Origin: Acinetobacter lwoffii
Lineage (GTDB): Bacteria; Pseudomonadota; Gammaproteobacteria; Pseudomonadales; Moraxellaceae
DNA length: 64,000 nucleotides
Assembly (NCBI RefSeq): GCF_029024105.1
Contig: NZ_CP118963.1
Location: 1,674,001-1,738,000 of the forward strand
Direction: 5' to 3'
Part shown: one piece after another, positions 1-8,278 of the stretch
Layout of the letters: every line of letters starts with the position of its first letter
Numbering within the stretch: position 1 is the first letter of the stretch
Position numbers and translations under genes: made by a program
Notes under the pieces: generated by a model
What the model saw: only the letters and a program-made list of their open reading frames with translations
Databases searched by the model: none
What the model was told of the DNA's origin: nothing

Positions 1-535
1 TTGATTTTGGTGCTAGTGTCCAAGCAATATTAATATCTTTAACAGCACTGAATGTTGGAGGGGTGATTCGACCTGCTTGTGTAATGAGTAATGTGGGTAT
101 TGCCGCTGTGCCGAAGTGAAAATAAGGTTGGCTTGTGTTTTGTGTCGCACTATCAAAATTGAAATCATGCGGTTCTGCTAGATGTGAAACTTGAGCAATA
201 CCAACACGCTCATTCATCACTCCGGTTGGTCGTGCCGATTGCGCACCCATTTTAACAACAGTTACACCAAGAAGGCTTTGATTACCCAAACTGATTAGGG
301 TTTGGACAATTGCACCATCAAACAACATGCGTTGCGGATACGGCTCTAACTCTTGCTCAAAATCGAAATGGCACTGGAAAGCAAGTGAGCCGCCACGATG
401 TATAACGGCCACACCGACACGGCCTAAATCCCCCACGCTTTGCGCAACCGCCCCCTTAGCGGCCAAGGCTAATGCAGGTCGGCCAAACTCAGAGGAAAAG
501 ATCCGACCAACCTGCGTAATCGGTAAATCAGCCAT
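1..535 (-). CDS. Phage virion/tail-associated protein, partial (3' end outside window)
   Basis: An open frame runs from ATG at 535 to the window edge without a stop (178 codons). The start is preceded by a good ribosome-binding site (AGAGGTGATGC) and lies 10 bases downstream of the stop of the LamG protein gene, so it is probably the next cistron of the tail operon. The protein is not recognised. It has an internal repeat: ITQVGRI near residues 6-12 and ITQAGRI near residues 151-157, each followed by a similar short stretch ending in proline, which suggests a duplicated beta-rich module as in tail or fibre proteins. Function is inferred only from position. Confidence 0.7.
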   Translation of the reverse strand, partial: MADLPITQVGRIFSSEFGRPALALAAKGAVAQSVGDLGRVGVAVIHRGGSLAFQCHFDFEQELEPYPQRMLFDGAIVQTLISLGNQSLLGVTVVKMGAQSARPTGVMNERVGIAQVSHLAEPHDFNFDSATQNTSQPYFHFGTAAIPTLLITQAGRITPPTFSAVKDINIAWTLAPKS

Positions 536-545
536 GCATCACCTC

Positions 546-2525
546 TTACAGCACGTCTAAGAAGTCGTACATATCCTCAACTTCCCGATCTGTCATCAAA
601 TACGGGTGTGCTGAGAATTGACCAAAAACCCCATTGTAGAAATTTTGGGCAACGCCTGTTTGCAAGTTTGTACTTGAACCGATAGAAAGGTTCGCATAGT
701 AATTCATTTGCTGACTAGATACGTATGCGTATACTTGATTGGCGCTAGGGGAAATAGGGCTATAATTGCCTTTTTTTACCTCCACTAATACGCCATCTAC
801 ATACAGCTTTGCTTCACCAACAACAAAATCGATCGTTACCGCATAGTGGTGCTGTACACCTACCTCGGGAGGGGTATCAAACGTAATGGTTGATCCGTAA
901 CGTATCTGCCATAGGCCCGCAACACTTCTATCTAAACCCCATGAATGGTAAGCGAATGCTGAAGCATAAGTGGCGTTGTGCACAAAGAATTCATGCCTAA
1001 ACAACACTTCAGTTGCGCTTGGAGTTCCAGTTGTAGGGGCTGCTACCCAGGCAAAACTAACTGCATTTCTAGCAGGTACATTTTGCAAGTTTCTCCGGAT
1101 ATTGAGCAAGCTCCCGCCTTCAAAACTTAAAAGGCTACGCCCAACAACAATAGACGTATCCGCAAGCTTTACGTTATTCGATGTGCTGTTTTTCGTAAAA
1201 CTGCCAAAATAACCAATATCTTGCGGGACCGTTATACTATTGTCCTCAGCGGGTGCTACGCTCATCGGGATGTATAAAAAAGGACGCATCATTTTTACAA
1301 GATATGGATAGCCGCTTTCAGTCGGTACAATCGGATTTCGCTCAGTGTTGAACAATGCGTTAAACTGCGCCTGTACTTCAGCTTCACTCAAATATTTATA
1401 ATACAAGGCTGCAAGACTTGTCTTTATCTTACCTGTTGTATGTTTACTGAGTTGTCGATTAGTATAACTACCCTCTATGTCCGCATTCTTTGACCCCGCT
1501 AAAATAAGGGTGTTTGCAACTTGGGTACCCGTATAAACATATCGTTGATGGTTTAAAAACTTCTCTGCGACTTTCACCCCATTAACAAAGAGTTTTGTCG
1601 CTACTGTGCTAGAACCGACAGCAATGGTCGCTATGAGGTGAACAGTTGTTCCTACCAATTCTGCAGGAAGTAGATATTCGAGCATATTTGTTGCCGAACC
1701 AATACCACCTAAATTTTCAGAAAATGGGTTAGACAGCATACCACTACTACCAGCACTACCATTGTAACCAACTTGTATCGTCCGTCGGTTGGAGATATAG
1801 CCAATATACCCTTGTACCCCTGGATCGCTAGCGCTTGTCGATGATGGCGTGAGATTCGCTTCCATAGGTACATCAGCACCCACGTATTTATAGAGCGGTG
1901 CAAAATAGAGTGCAGGATTACCTGTCACATTGTCTAAGTCGATCACCCACTCCAAACTAAGTTGGTTAGAAGGCGATCCGTAATAATTACCCTCACTATG
2001 CGAAACAAGAGGGTACATGAGAAGCATTGAATTATTATTTAACAGCTTACCCAACTGAGGTAATACAGGTGAACTACCAAGATATGTACCATCCAACTGA
2101 GCGGAACCTATCGTTTGCCATCGAGTAGCCCCATAACCCGAACCTGAATCCACATTATTTGGGTTACCACTAGATGTTGCCAAAATAGGGACAAATGCCG
2201 CTCGCATATCATTTTTTTGTGCGTTATAAAACCAGTCATTGACTTGACGAACGGACATTGCAGTATTGATCGGCTGCACCCGATCATAAATGATTGGGTC
2301 CTTAAAATTTGTTTCAGGTTCGCGATCATCATCTACTGAAAACAACATATAGTCATCAGTATTAGGGTCTAAACCTGAAAACACGTAATCCCCATCCACG
2401 CCCGAAACAAGAGTTGCAAGCTGTCGGAAATTGGTACGATCCAAGAGCGTTACTCGTTTTCGTGCAGGGAAGCCATCTTCTGACACGATCCCACGAATCG
2501 CACCTGTACCTGGTTTATGTGGCAT
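546..2525 (-). CDS. LamG/concanavalin-like domain tail protein
   Basis: 659 residues. The first ~55 residues look like a small beta-sandwich of the carboxypeptidase-regulatory type (GLDPNTDDYMLFSVDDD at its end). Two LamG-like jelly-roll stretches follow, each with the typical xLFVNGVxV / xLYVDGVLV strand (around residues 200-370 and 480-620). Such lectin-like folds in phages usually sit in tail fibres or appendages and bind cell-surface glycans. The start codon overlaps the stop of the upstream gene (TAATG), so the two are probably translationally coupled. Host-range or decoration function is inferred from fold and position; no enzymatic motif is seen. Confidence 0.7.
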   Translation of the reverse strand: MPHKPGTGAIRGIVSEDGFPARKRVTLLDRTNFRQLATLVSGVDGDYVFSGLDPNTDDYMLFSVDDDREPETNFKDPIIYDRVQPINTAMSVRQVNDWFYNAQKNDMRAAFVPILATSSGNPNNVDSGSGYGATRWQTIGSAQLDGTYLGSSPVLPQLGKLLNNNSMLLMYPLVSHSEGNYYGSPSNQLSLEWVIDLDNVTGNPALYFAPLYKYVGADVPMEANLTPSSTSASDPGVQGYIGYISNRRTIQVGYNGSAGSSGMLSNPFSENLGGIGSATNMLEYLLPAELVGTTVHLIATIAVGSSTVATKLFVNGVKVAEKFLNHQRYVYTGTQVANTLILAGSKNADIEGSYTNRQLSKHTTGKIKTSLAALYYKYLSEAEVQAQFNALFNTERNPIVPTESGYPYLVKMMRPFLYIPMSVAPAEDNSITVPQDIGYFGSFTKNSTSNNVKLADTSIVVGRSLLSFEGGSLLNIRRNLQNVPARNAVSFAWVAAPTTGTPSATEVLFRHEFFVHNATYASAFAYHSWGLDRSVAGLWQIRYGSTITFDTPPEVGVQHHYAVTIDFVVGEAKLYVDGVLVEVKKGNYSPISPSANQVYAYVSSQQMNYYANLSIGSSTNLQTGVAQNFYNGVFGQFSAHPYLMTDREVEDMYDFLDVL

Positions 2526-2836
2526 TAATCTTCTCCCAACAAATTACCGTAAACATCCTCATTCTGCCAATAACCTTTATTGCTGTGCCAAGCAGAATAG
2601 TCGTTAAAAAACACCTGCTCACTTTTCTCAGCAATCTGTTGACGCACGTATTCTGTGATCCATGTCATCGGGTTAGCACTACTATTTTCACTTTGTTCAG
2701 CAGCAAACCACTGAAACTTGGGTGACTTAATAAGGCTCATCCAATCAATCTTTTTGATATCAGCAGCATACATATCGGCAGCAAAACCTTGAACACCCAC
2801 GCCTTGAGTTGGTGGTTTTTCTTGCTGTTCTTTCAT
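2525..2836 (-). CDS. Hypothetical phage protein (tail operon)
   Basis: I chose ATG 2836 (103 aa) because AAGGAT lies at proper spacing; a TTG start at 2899 would add 21 residues and is also preceded by a GGATGG, so the start is not certain. The protein is soluble, acidic towards the C-terminus and contains a central stretch rich in Trp and Phe (SPKFQWFAAEQ). It is not recognised. It overlaps the LamG gene by one base, placing it in the same virion/tail operon. Confidence 0.6.
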   Translation of the reverse strand: MKEQQEKPPTQGVGVQGFAADMYAADIKKIDWMSLIKSPKFQWFAAEQSENSSANPMTWITEYVRQQIAEKSEQVFFNDYSAWHSNKGYWQNEDVYGNLLGED

Positions 2837-2953
2837 CTTTTTTATCCTTTGCCTACTTTGATTAAGCATCAGAGGTATGATTGCTAAAGCACCCGACAAT
2901 TTACCATCCGAATTTTAGACAGTGGTTAAGATCGCCACTGTCGGCTTTAACTA

Positions 2954-3361
2954 TTAAACTTTAAAGATTTTATTTGTACCATTATCCCAAGTCACAATAA
3001 TGTCACCACCGTTTGGGGTGATCGGCAGACCTGTGGCAGTATCGATATAAGCAAGGAGAGGTGAAGTTGCTTCGGAACCAGTATCTTTATAAATTACAAT
3101 CGCTTCAATTGAGTTACCCGAAACGGCTGTAAACGTACAGTCATTAGCATCTGCTGCACCGTTCGCTGTAGATTTTCCTGTTAAAGTAACTGGACCTGCG
3201 ATACGTGCCGAAGTAGGAATGTCTGAAAGATATTGGTGAATGCTTGGCTGTACCGTGTAAGCACCACTATCAACAAGCACAACTTTGATTGTGTCGTTAA
3301 GCCAATTGATCTGTGCTTCTAAAAAACGCTGACGTGCAAAGTCATAGAGTGTGTTTGCCAT
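2954..3361 (-). CDS. Phage structural-type protein (hypothetical)
   Basis: 135 aa from ATG 3361, chosen over an in-frame TTG four codons earlier because GGAAATAATC provides the ribosome-binding site. The N-terminus MANTLYDFARQRFLEAQI followed by a beta-rich, Thr/Gly-rich body resembles a common small phage protein found among head/tail genes of tailed phages. No catalytic motif is seen. The TGTAGGGTT motif lies 57 bases upstream of this start, suggesting a promoter or processing element for the distal tail genes. Confidence 0.65.
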   Translation of the reverse strand: MANTLYDFARQRFLEAQINWLNDTIKVVLVDSGAYTVQPSIHQYLSDIPTSARIAGPVTLTGKSTANGAADANDCTFTAVSGNSIEAIVIYKDTGSEATSPLLAYIDTATGLPITPNGGDIIVTWDNGTNKIFKV

Positions 3362-3417
3362 GATTATTTCCAAATAATAAAAACATGGCTTTATGATGTG
3401 AAAGTAGGGTCAGATTC

Positions 3418-3431
3418 GACCAACCCTACAC
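3418..3431 (-). promoter_or_regulatory. Repeated prophage motif TGTAGGGTT (copy 4)
   Basis: On the minus strand GTGTAGGGTTGGTC, 57 bases upstream of the start at 3361. It matches three other copies in this prophage (8072, 12852, 15274). Here it is also one arm of a hairpin: GTAGGGT at 3404-3410 pairs with ACCCTAC at 3423-3429. A late-gene control element is inferred. Confidence 0.45.
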
Positions 3432-3444
3432 GGGTCTTAGGAAC

Positions 3445-4116
3445 TTATGGCCAGAATGGTGTGACATGATGTTCAAAATCTTCACGTACTTCACGACGTA
3501 AATTGCTGTCAGGTCGATCCCCGAAGTAATCAATAAACTTGGCTTCAGCAATTGCTGCTCGGTTAGGATCCATGAACTCGGTATCAGGAACGCTAAATGC
3601 TTTATGCAGTGCCCATTGCACCAGGTGGGCATGATGTGCCTGATTGATTTCTGGCTGATCTGTATCTTCTACCATATCAACAAGCGGTAAACGATAGCCT
3701 TCAATGATCAAGGTACCGTTCTGCTCAGGACGTGGTACCAGACGTAAACCTGTGTCAGATTGAATGGCATGTACTGGATCACCGATTCTGGTACGCCAGT
3801 TGCTGTGATAGCGATGACTGAGTACTTCTTCAGAAGCCAGCTTCACTTCACGTTCACATTGGCCATGTCCAGGATCAAAGCGTAAATGTGTCAATTCATA
3901 GATACGCGGATCAAGCGAGTACTGTGCCTGCCCTGCTGTAATTTCAATATGGCAGATCGTGACATCTTCTGATTCATGCAAAAGACGACCACGGATACAG
4001 GCCTCATGAACTGCGTCATTTAGCCATGCATCCACATCTTCATCACTGGTGAAGTATGGCTGTACCGAATCCCCGGCTTCAACACGAAATCGACGACGCA
4101 GTTCTTTTAAGTCCAT
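3445..4116 (-). CDS. Phage head-tail adaptor-like protein
   Basis: 223 aa. The start (MDLKELRRRFR) followed by YFTSDEDVDAWLNDAVHEA, then a beta-rich middle and a C-terminal helix with AAIAEAKFIDYFGDRP, has the layout of the phage adaptor/connector family found downstream of capsid genes in podovirus- and siphovirus-like phages. Such proteins form a ring below the portal. It ends 84 bases before the tail gene at 3361 and starts two bases after the RyR-domain gene, in keeping with a head-completion role. The family call rests on pattern recognition, not on a search. Confidence 0.6.
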   Translation of the reverse strand: MDLKELRRRFRVEAGDSVQPYFTSDEDVDAWLNDAVHEACIRGRLLHESEDVTICHIEITAGQAQYSLDPRIYELTHLRFDPGHGQCEREVKLASEEVLSHRYHSNWRTRIGDPVHAIQSDTGLRLVPRPEQNGTLIIEGYRLPLVDMVEDTDQPEINQAHHAHLVQWALHKAFSVPDTEFMDPNRAAIAEAKFIDYFGDRPDSNLRREVREDFEHHVTPFWP

Positions 4117-4118
4117 AT

Positions 4119-4988
4119 TTAGATCGCTCCAAACTGACGTACTTTCTCAATCGCTTTGTCTTTCAGCTCATCGAGCTTGAATGAGTTCGGATTTACCTTT
4201 TCACCGTAGTTCGCTTCGATGTAATCCGTCACAGCCTTTTTGGTACCGAACTGCTTGATCGATTCAACCTCATTGAAAATTCGATCCTGTTCCTGCTTCA
4301 GCTTGTCCTGTTCAGCCTTTTGCTGTGCCAGAATTGCATCGGTATCATCCAGATCTTGTGCTACAGGTGCATCACCTGCTTCTACTTCTTTGAATTCAGG
4401 ATGACTCAGGAATTGCTTGGCAAAGTTGCTTGGTACCGTGCGTGGCTGGCCACAGTTAAATACCAGTTTGGTGCCGTACAAGTTATCTGTGAACTGGTCT
4501 TTCGGGCCGTCATAGACAATGGTCACGCCTGCTGTTTTAAATTGCGCTGCTGCCGCTGCACCAATTGGCTGAGTCTTTTGAGCTGCAACCTGTAACTGTA
4601 ATTTGACCAGTTCACCATTCAATGCAGATACATCATCTGGATCTGGTAAGTCTTTAAGCAAAGTCACCACTGCTTTAAACAGATAGTCTTTGGTTTTCTG
4701 CTCTGCAGGTAACTGGTCATATGGCAGGATGCAAGGATGGGTCTTATTTTCAAGGTCTTTAACTTCACCATAAACCCAACCATCGGCTTCTTTCTGCGCC
4801 AGCCATGATTCATGTGACTGCTCAGGTGTGGTATCCGGGTTTTCCAAATGCAGTTTTACACCATACTCAATACTTTTTTTCAGCTCATCTGAGGTTTCTT
4901 CCCAGGGTAAATGAGACTGATCACCCAGTGATGCGGAATATGCCAGATTCATTCCATGTGCAATTGCTGCCAATAAAGCGATTTTCAT
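4119..4988 (-). CDS. RyR-domain phage protein
   Basis: 289 aa. Residues ~40-105 match the ryanodine-receptor repeat (RyR, PF02026) pattern, with SHESWLAQKEADGWVYGEVKD, CILPYDQLP and a helix KTKDYLFKAVV. A coiled region rich in Gln/Lys/Glu follows around 220-245, and the last ~40 residues (TKKAVTDYIEANYGEKV...) resemble a small helical SAP/Rho-N-like domain. It lies between the decoration-like gene and the adaptor, behind a terminator hairpin, so a virion or assembly role is possible. In phages and bacteria RyR domains are of unclear function; a link to nucleotide or protein binding is inference. Confidence 0.7.
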   Translation of the reverse strand: MKIALLAAIAHGMNLAYSASLGDQSHLPWEETSDELKKSIEYGVKLHLENPDTTPEQSHESWLAQKEADGWVYGEVKDLENKTHPCILPYDQLPAEQKTKDYLFKAVVTLLKDLPDPDDVSALNGELVKLQLQVAAQKTQPIGAAAAAQFKTAGVTIVYDGPKDQFTDNLYGTKLVFNCGQPRTVPSNFAKQFLSHPEFKEVEAGDAPVAQDLDDTDAILAQQKAEQDKLKQEQDRIFNEVESIKQFGTKKAVTDYIEANYGEKVNPNSFKLDELKDKAIEKVRQFGAI

Positions 4989-5007
4989 AATGATTCCTCA
5001 TGTGAAA

Positions 5008-5048
5008 TATAAAAAAGGGATGGTGACTCGCTGAAAATCATCCATCCC
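5008..5048 (-). terminator. Rho-independent terminator after capsid genes
   Basis: On the minus strand GGGATGG (5048-5042) pairs with CCATCCC (5023-5017), followed by six T. It lies between the decoration-like gene and the RyR-domain gene and may damp transcription from the capsid genes into the tail genes. Confidence 0.7.
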
Positions 5049-5075
5049 ATAAACTTCATGTTTTTATACTTTTAC

Positions 5076-5552
5076 TTAACGCGGGCCAGTCAATTCACCA
5101 GACACCACAACCTTGATGTCCGATGCTTTGGCATTGGCCGCACCACCCGTGGTGAGTGTTAAAATCGCAGGCTTTGGCAAAGTCACCAACTTGGTACCGG
5201 TTGCACGTAAACGTGCTGCGGTCGCCAGTGCACCACCACTAATAAAGTACGATGCATCCTGCGGTACTTCGCTTGAGTCCACACCATCAGCATATTTAAA
5301 GCCCAGTGAACCAGTCACAGCTTCGGTCATCGCTGTATTGATCAGCACCTGTGCATCATCCAGTCGGAAGCCTACTGGCAATAAACCCAACTCGATTACA
5401 TCACCTGAAGCCACTGCCACATCGGAATTGGAATCCAGTACTGCACCTGCCGCATTGGTAGCCAATGAGAAAACAAAGGCTGTCACGTTGCCGTATGGCA
5501 CTGCACCACCGAAGCGATTCGCAAATCCGCTTTTACGTTTAATTGTCGCCAT
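5076..5552 (-). CDS. Capsid decoration-like protein
   Basis: 158 aa, Ala/Gly/Val-rich and predicted all-beta (FANRFGGAVPYGNVTAF at the start, LTTGGAANAKASDIKVVVSG near the end). It is immediately downstream of the major capsid gene, where head-stabilising or decoration proteins are normally encoded. No specific family is certain from sequence alone. Ribosome-binding site AGGAGT lies just before the ATG. Capsid association is inferred from position and composition. Confidence 0.6.
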   Translation of the reverse strand: MATIKRKSGFANRFGGAVPYGNVTAFVFSLATNAAGAVLDSNSDVAVASGDVIELGLLPVGFRLDDAQVLINTAMTEAVTGSLGFKYADGVDSSEVPQDASYFISGGALATAARLRATGTKLVTLPKPAILTLTTGGAANAKASDIKVVVSGELTGPR

Positions 5553-5608
5553 GAGTTAAATACTCCTAAAATTTGACGGAGGGCCGATCACTCAGCCCTA
5601 TTTCAGCC

Positions 5609-6901
5609 TTAGCCTTGGATCTTCACTACGGTATCGACTGCAATCACACCATGATCGGTGTACTGCATGTTGCTACCATCACCATCCACATCGACATCAA
5701 AGCGGATTTTCTTCACGCCACGAATTGTTCCGATCAAAAGCTCAGCCTTATCGCCATGATCCAGATCACCCTTTTCAGACCAGAAGTAAGGCACACCTGA
5801 GGTTTTATGTGCAGCAAATGCTTCTGCCAACGCTTGGCCACCCAAGATGATTGAACGATCCACCGCATGCGTTTTACCAAAGCTTGCAGGTACAAGCGCT
5901 GACGCTTCTGCTTCAGATGTATAGCTCGTTGCATACTTGATTGCATTACCTGCAAAGAAGCGGATGGCATGTGACATTTTGCGGATCAGGAAACCATTCC
6001 AGATACCCACATCACCACGGAACAACGGATGCAACTTGGCATTCGATGCGCGCGCTACCGCATCAGCTACGAACTGACGGAAGTTTGGCTGTTTTGCAAA
6101 CCAGTTGTACTGTGCTGGAGATACCAGCCATACACGTAATGGCGAATCTTCCGACCCATCATCACCTTCAACCTTAATACACGGTGGCGGTAGGATCATG
6201 TCATCCAGCACCTGCTTCATTGAATCCACTGTGTCCAGTGTGAACAGGTCTGTAGTTGCCAGAGATGCTTCACCAGCATTGGTGGTAAATGATTTAACAC
6301 CTTGGCCATCGACCATAAAGTGACGGTTTTTGGTTGGTGCCAAAACCTTGTTCACCATAATTTTGGCAAACTTCGGATCTTCCTCAGTTGGAATTGGCCA
6401 TTCCACATTTTTAACGAAACCACGTGCACCACACAGATGAACTAAAAGAGACATATCGCTATAGCGATCCATCAGATCCTGTGCGATTGGACGACCCATA
6501 CGACGAAAATCTACTGGTGAGCGGATCTGCGTCATGACGTTACCCAGATCTACAGGGAAACGTGCCTGGTCTACACGCAGACGATCTTCAACGATCGACA
6601 TGCCGACACCGCGACCTTCAGCATATTCGCTACCCATGATTGGATAAGCGTTTACTGGCTGGATCAGGTTGTAGGTAACTTCATCACCCAGGCCTTTACC
6701 CAAGTCTTGAACACGTACAATCGGCATGTGTTTGGAAGTTTGTTTTTTAATGGTCGCTTCTGCACTGCCTTCACCTTTTGGCATTGGGCCAACCAGGTTA
6801 TTCAGGGTGCTTTTACGACGTAAGCTTTTTGCAAAGAGTCCAACGGACTGTTGCATCATATTAGTTTTATCGCCGTATGCGGCATGGGTTTTATCAGTCA
6901 T
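5609..6901 (-). CDS. Major capsid protein, N4-gp56 family
   Basis: 430 aa from ATG 6901, chosen because GGAG stands six bases upstream; an in-frame TTG six codons earlier lacks that support. The sequence has the features of the N4-gp56-type capsid family: an N-terminal basic segment (LFAKSLRRKSTLNNLVGPMP), then GDEVTYNLIQPV and the typical LRVDQARFPVDLGNVMTQIRS stretch, and a conserved DLMDRYSDMSLLVHLCGARG helix. It should form the icosahedral shell with an HK97 fold. It is preceded by the scaffold gene, as expected. Confidence 0.85.
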   Translation of the reverse strand: MTDKTHAAYGDKTNMMQQSVGLFAKSLRRKSTLNNLVGPMPKGEGSAEATIKKQTSKHMPIVRVQDLGKGLGDEVTYNLIQPVNAYPIMGSEYAEGRGVGMSIVEDRLRVDQARFPVDLGNVMTQIRSPVDFRRMGRPIAQDLMDRYSDMSLLVHLCGARGFVKNVEWPIPTEEDPKFAKIMVNKVLAPTKNRHFMVDGQGVKSFTTNAGEASLATTDLFTLDTVDSMKQVLDDMILPPPCIKVEGDDGSEDSPLRVWLVSPAQYNWFAKQPNFRQFVADAVARASNAKLHPLFRGDVGIWNGFLIRKMSHAIRFFAGNAIKYATSYTSEAEASALVPASFGKTHAVDRSIILGGQALAEAFAAHKTSGVPYFWSEKGDLDHGDKAELLIGTIRGVKKIRFDVDVDGDGSNMQYTDHGVIAVDTVVKIQG

Positions 6902-6921
6902 GGTATTCTCCACTAACAAAT

Positions 6922-7956
6922 TTATGCACGACGGCTCATGTACGCTTCGACTTGATCAGGGGACCAGTTCTCCATTTCTGCGAGAAGTTCAGGTCCACTC
7001 AAATTCGATAAACGTTCATCAGCGGATAATGCTGCAGGTGAACCTGCAGGTAGATCCGTCACGCTGTGCGGTACTTTGGATGGAGCGTTCTGTACAGCTT
7101 GCTTGGCTTTTTCCACCATGGCCTGTGTTGGCGCTGGTGCTTCAGCCTTTGGACTGACATTGTTTTGGGACTTGTACAAACTTAAGAGTTCAACCACCTG
7201 CTCTGCATTGCCTTTATTCAATACATCGTCATAGGCACTGCGTATAAAGCTGGGTTGCGCATCTTTCCATGCCTGAAACTCTTGCGATTCTGGAATCGAT
7301 TCATAGTCAGGATGTGCAGATTCGATATAAGCAAAGTGTTGCTGTTCCGCACTCAGCTGTTGCTGCTGCTTGAATGGTGCAAGGGCTGCATCCATCATGC
7401 TCTGCACTTGTGCAGATACACGCTGGCTCACCAATGCTTCAACTCCCTTGGCAATCGCTTCTTCTGAGAAATCACCAAACATGGCCATCACATCAGCATT
7501 GTTTCCGCTTGCCTCAATGACTGCCTCTGCTACAGCTGCATTCTGCTGTGCGACCTGGGTGTTACCAGGTGTCTGCTGTGCTGCTAACTGTGCAGTGAGT
7601 TGTTCCACTTGCTGCTTATACTGCTGTACTTGTTCACGGGTTTCTTGCAGTCGTTCAAAAGGAATGGTGTGTTTACCATCCTTTGCCAAGACCACAGAAT
7701 TTTCCGCATTTTCTTCAACTGGTGGCGTTGGTTCAGTGGCCGGCGGTGTTACCACAGGTTCTGACGGTACCGGATCAGGTGAAGCTATCCCTGCATCTGC
7801 TTTTACGTCTTCTGGTGTAGTGGCTGGCACACTACCTGTTTCTGCAGCTGGTTCTGCAGTCTCGCCAAATAGCGCAGCTTCTAATAAGCTCGCGCCCAGA
7901 TTTTGTTGATCAGCATCCGCGTTAATGTCTGTCGTTAAATGCTCTGTATTACTCAT
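6922..7956 (-). CDS. Phage scaffold-like protein
   Basis: 344 aa, acidic. Residues ~1-110 are low-complexity, rich in Pro, Ala, Glu and Thr. A predicted coiled coil around 125-165 (ETREQVQQYKQQVEQLTAQL) is followed by helical segments, and the C-terminus ends in short helices (LLAEMENWSPDQVEAYMSRRA). This composition and its place directly upstream of the major capsid gene and downstream of the portal are typical of internal scaffolding proteins, whose C-terminal helices contact the capsid. Function is inferred from context plus composition. Confidence 0.75.
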   Translation of the reverse strand: MSNTEHLTTDINADADQQNLGASLLEAALFGETAEPAAETGSVPATTPEDVKADAGIASPDPVPSEPVVTPPATEPTPPVEENAENSVVLAKDGKHTIPFERLQETREQVQQYKQQVEQLTAQLAAQQTPGNTQVAQQNAAVAEAVIEASGNNADVMAMFGDFSEEAIAKGVEALVSQRVSAQVQSMMDAALAPFKQQQQLSAEQQHFAYIESAHPDYESIPESQEFQAWKDAQPSFIRSAYDDVLNKGNAEQVVELLSLYKSQNNVSPKAEAPAPTQAMVEKAKQAVQNAPSKVPHSVTDLPAGSPAALSADERLSNLSGPELLAEMENWSPDQVEAYMSRRA

Positions 7957-8071
7957 GCCTTTCCTGCCACTTATCGCTGTAGCCGCATATAGGTGAAGTG
8001 CTGACTTTTAAGAGTCGCTTGCTGTCGATTGCTCAACGTAGGCTTGAGTATTTGGGATATGGCAATAAATG

Positions 8072-8085
8072 GTCGAACCCTACAC
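8072..8085 (-). promoter_or_regulatory. Repeated prophage motif TGTAGGGTTCGAC (copy 3)
   Basis: On the minus strand GTGTAGGGTTCGAC, 116 bases upstream of the scaffold start, between the tRNA terminators and the scaffold-capsid operon. That position suits a promoter or activator site for the capsid block; this is inference. Confidence 0.5.
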
Positions 8086-8103
8086 AGGGGCAATAGGTAG
8101 GCA

Positions 8104-8129
8104 ATAAAAAAGCCACTAATTAAGTGGCT
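8104..8129 (-). terminator. Rho-independent terminator
   Basis: Minus strand AGCCACT - TAATT - AGTGGCT followed by TTTTTTATT. It is the second of two terminators in tandem behind the tRNA block. Confidence 0.75.
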
Positions 8130-8142
8130 TAAGTACATTCTC

Positions 8143-8174
8143 AAAAAAAAGCCCACCCTTGGGGAAAGGTGGGC
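8143..8174 (-). terminator. Strong rho-independent terminator after the tRNA block
   Basis: Minus strand GCCCACC (8174-8168) pairs with GGTGGGC (8157-8151), followed by eight T. It lies about 30 bases beyond the 3' end of tRNA-Cys and so ends the tRNA transcript. Confidence 0.85.
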
Positions 8175-8202
8175 AAAAAGGGTAAGAACCCACAGCGCTA
8201 TT

Positions 8203-8278
8203 TGGAGCATGTAACAGGACTCGAACCTGTATAAACGGAGTTGCAGTCCGCTGGCTAATCCACCTCACCCATACATGC
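8203..8278 (-). tRNA. tRNA-Cys (anticodon GCA), prophage-encoded
   Basis: A complete cloverleaf can be folded by hand: acceptor GCATGTA pairs with TACATGC; the anticodon stem GCGGA/TCCGT encloses loop CTGCAAC with anticodon GCA; the T arm is CAGG-TTCGAGT-CCTG. The discriminator base is U73, the identity element for Cys-tRNA synthetase, and CCA is encoded in the DNA. 76 bases in all. It sits between the portal/Gp49 genes and the scaffold-capsid genes and is followed by two terminators. Phage tRNAs are usually taken to offset codon demand or host tRNA cleavage; which applies here is unknown. Confidence 0.93.

Noticed and set aside
2918..2942. Hairpin GACAGTGG/CCACTGTC as a terminator
   Set aside because: A good stem but no T run on either strand; could be an RNA-stability element, so not called.
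5609..6901. An N4-like phage with virion RNA polymerase, because of the N4-gp56-type capsid
   Set aside because: No RNA polymerase gene is seen, the portal is P22-like and the control region is CI/Cro-type; the capsid family alone does not make it N4-like.
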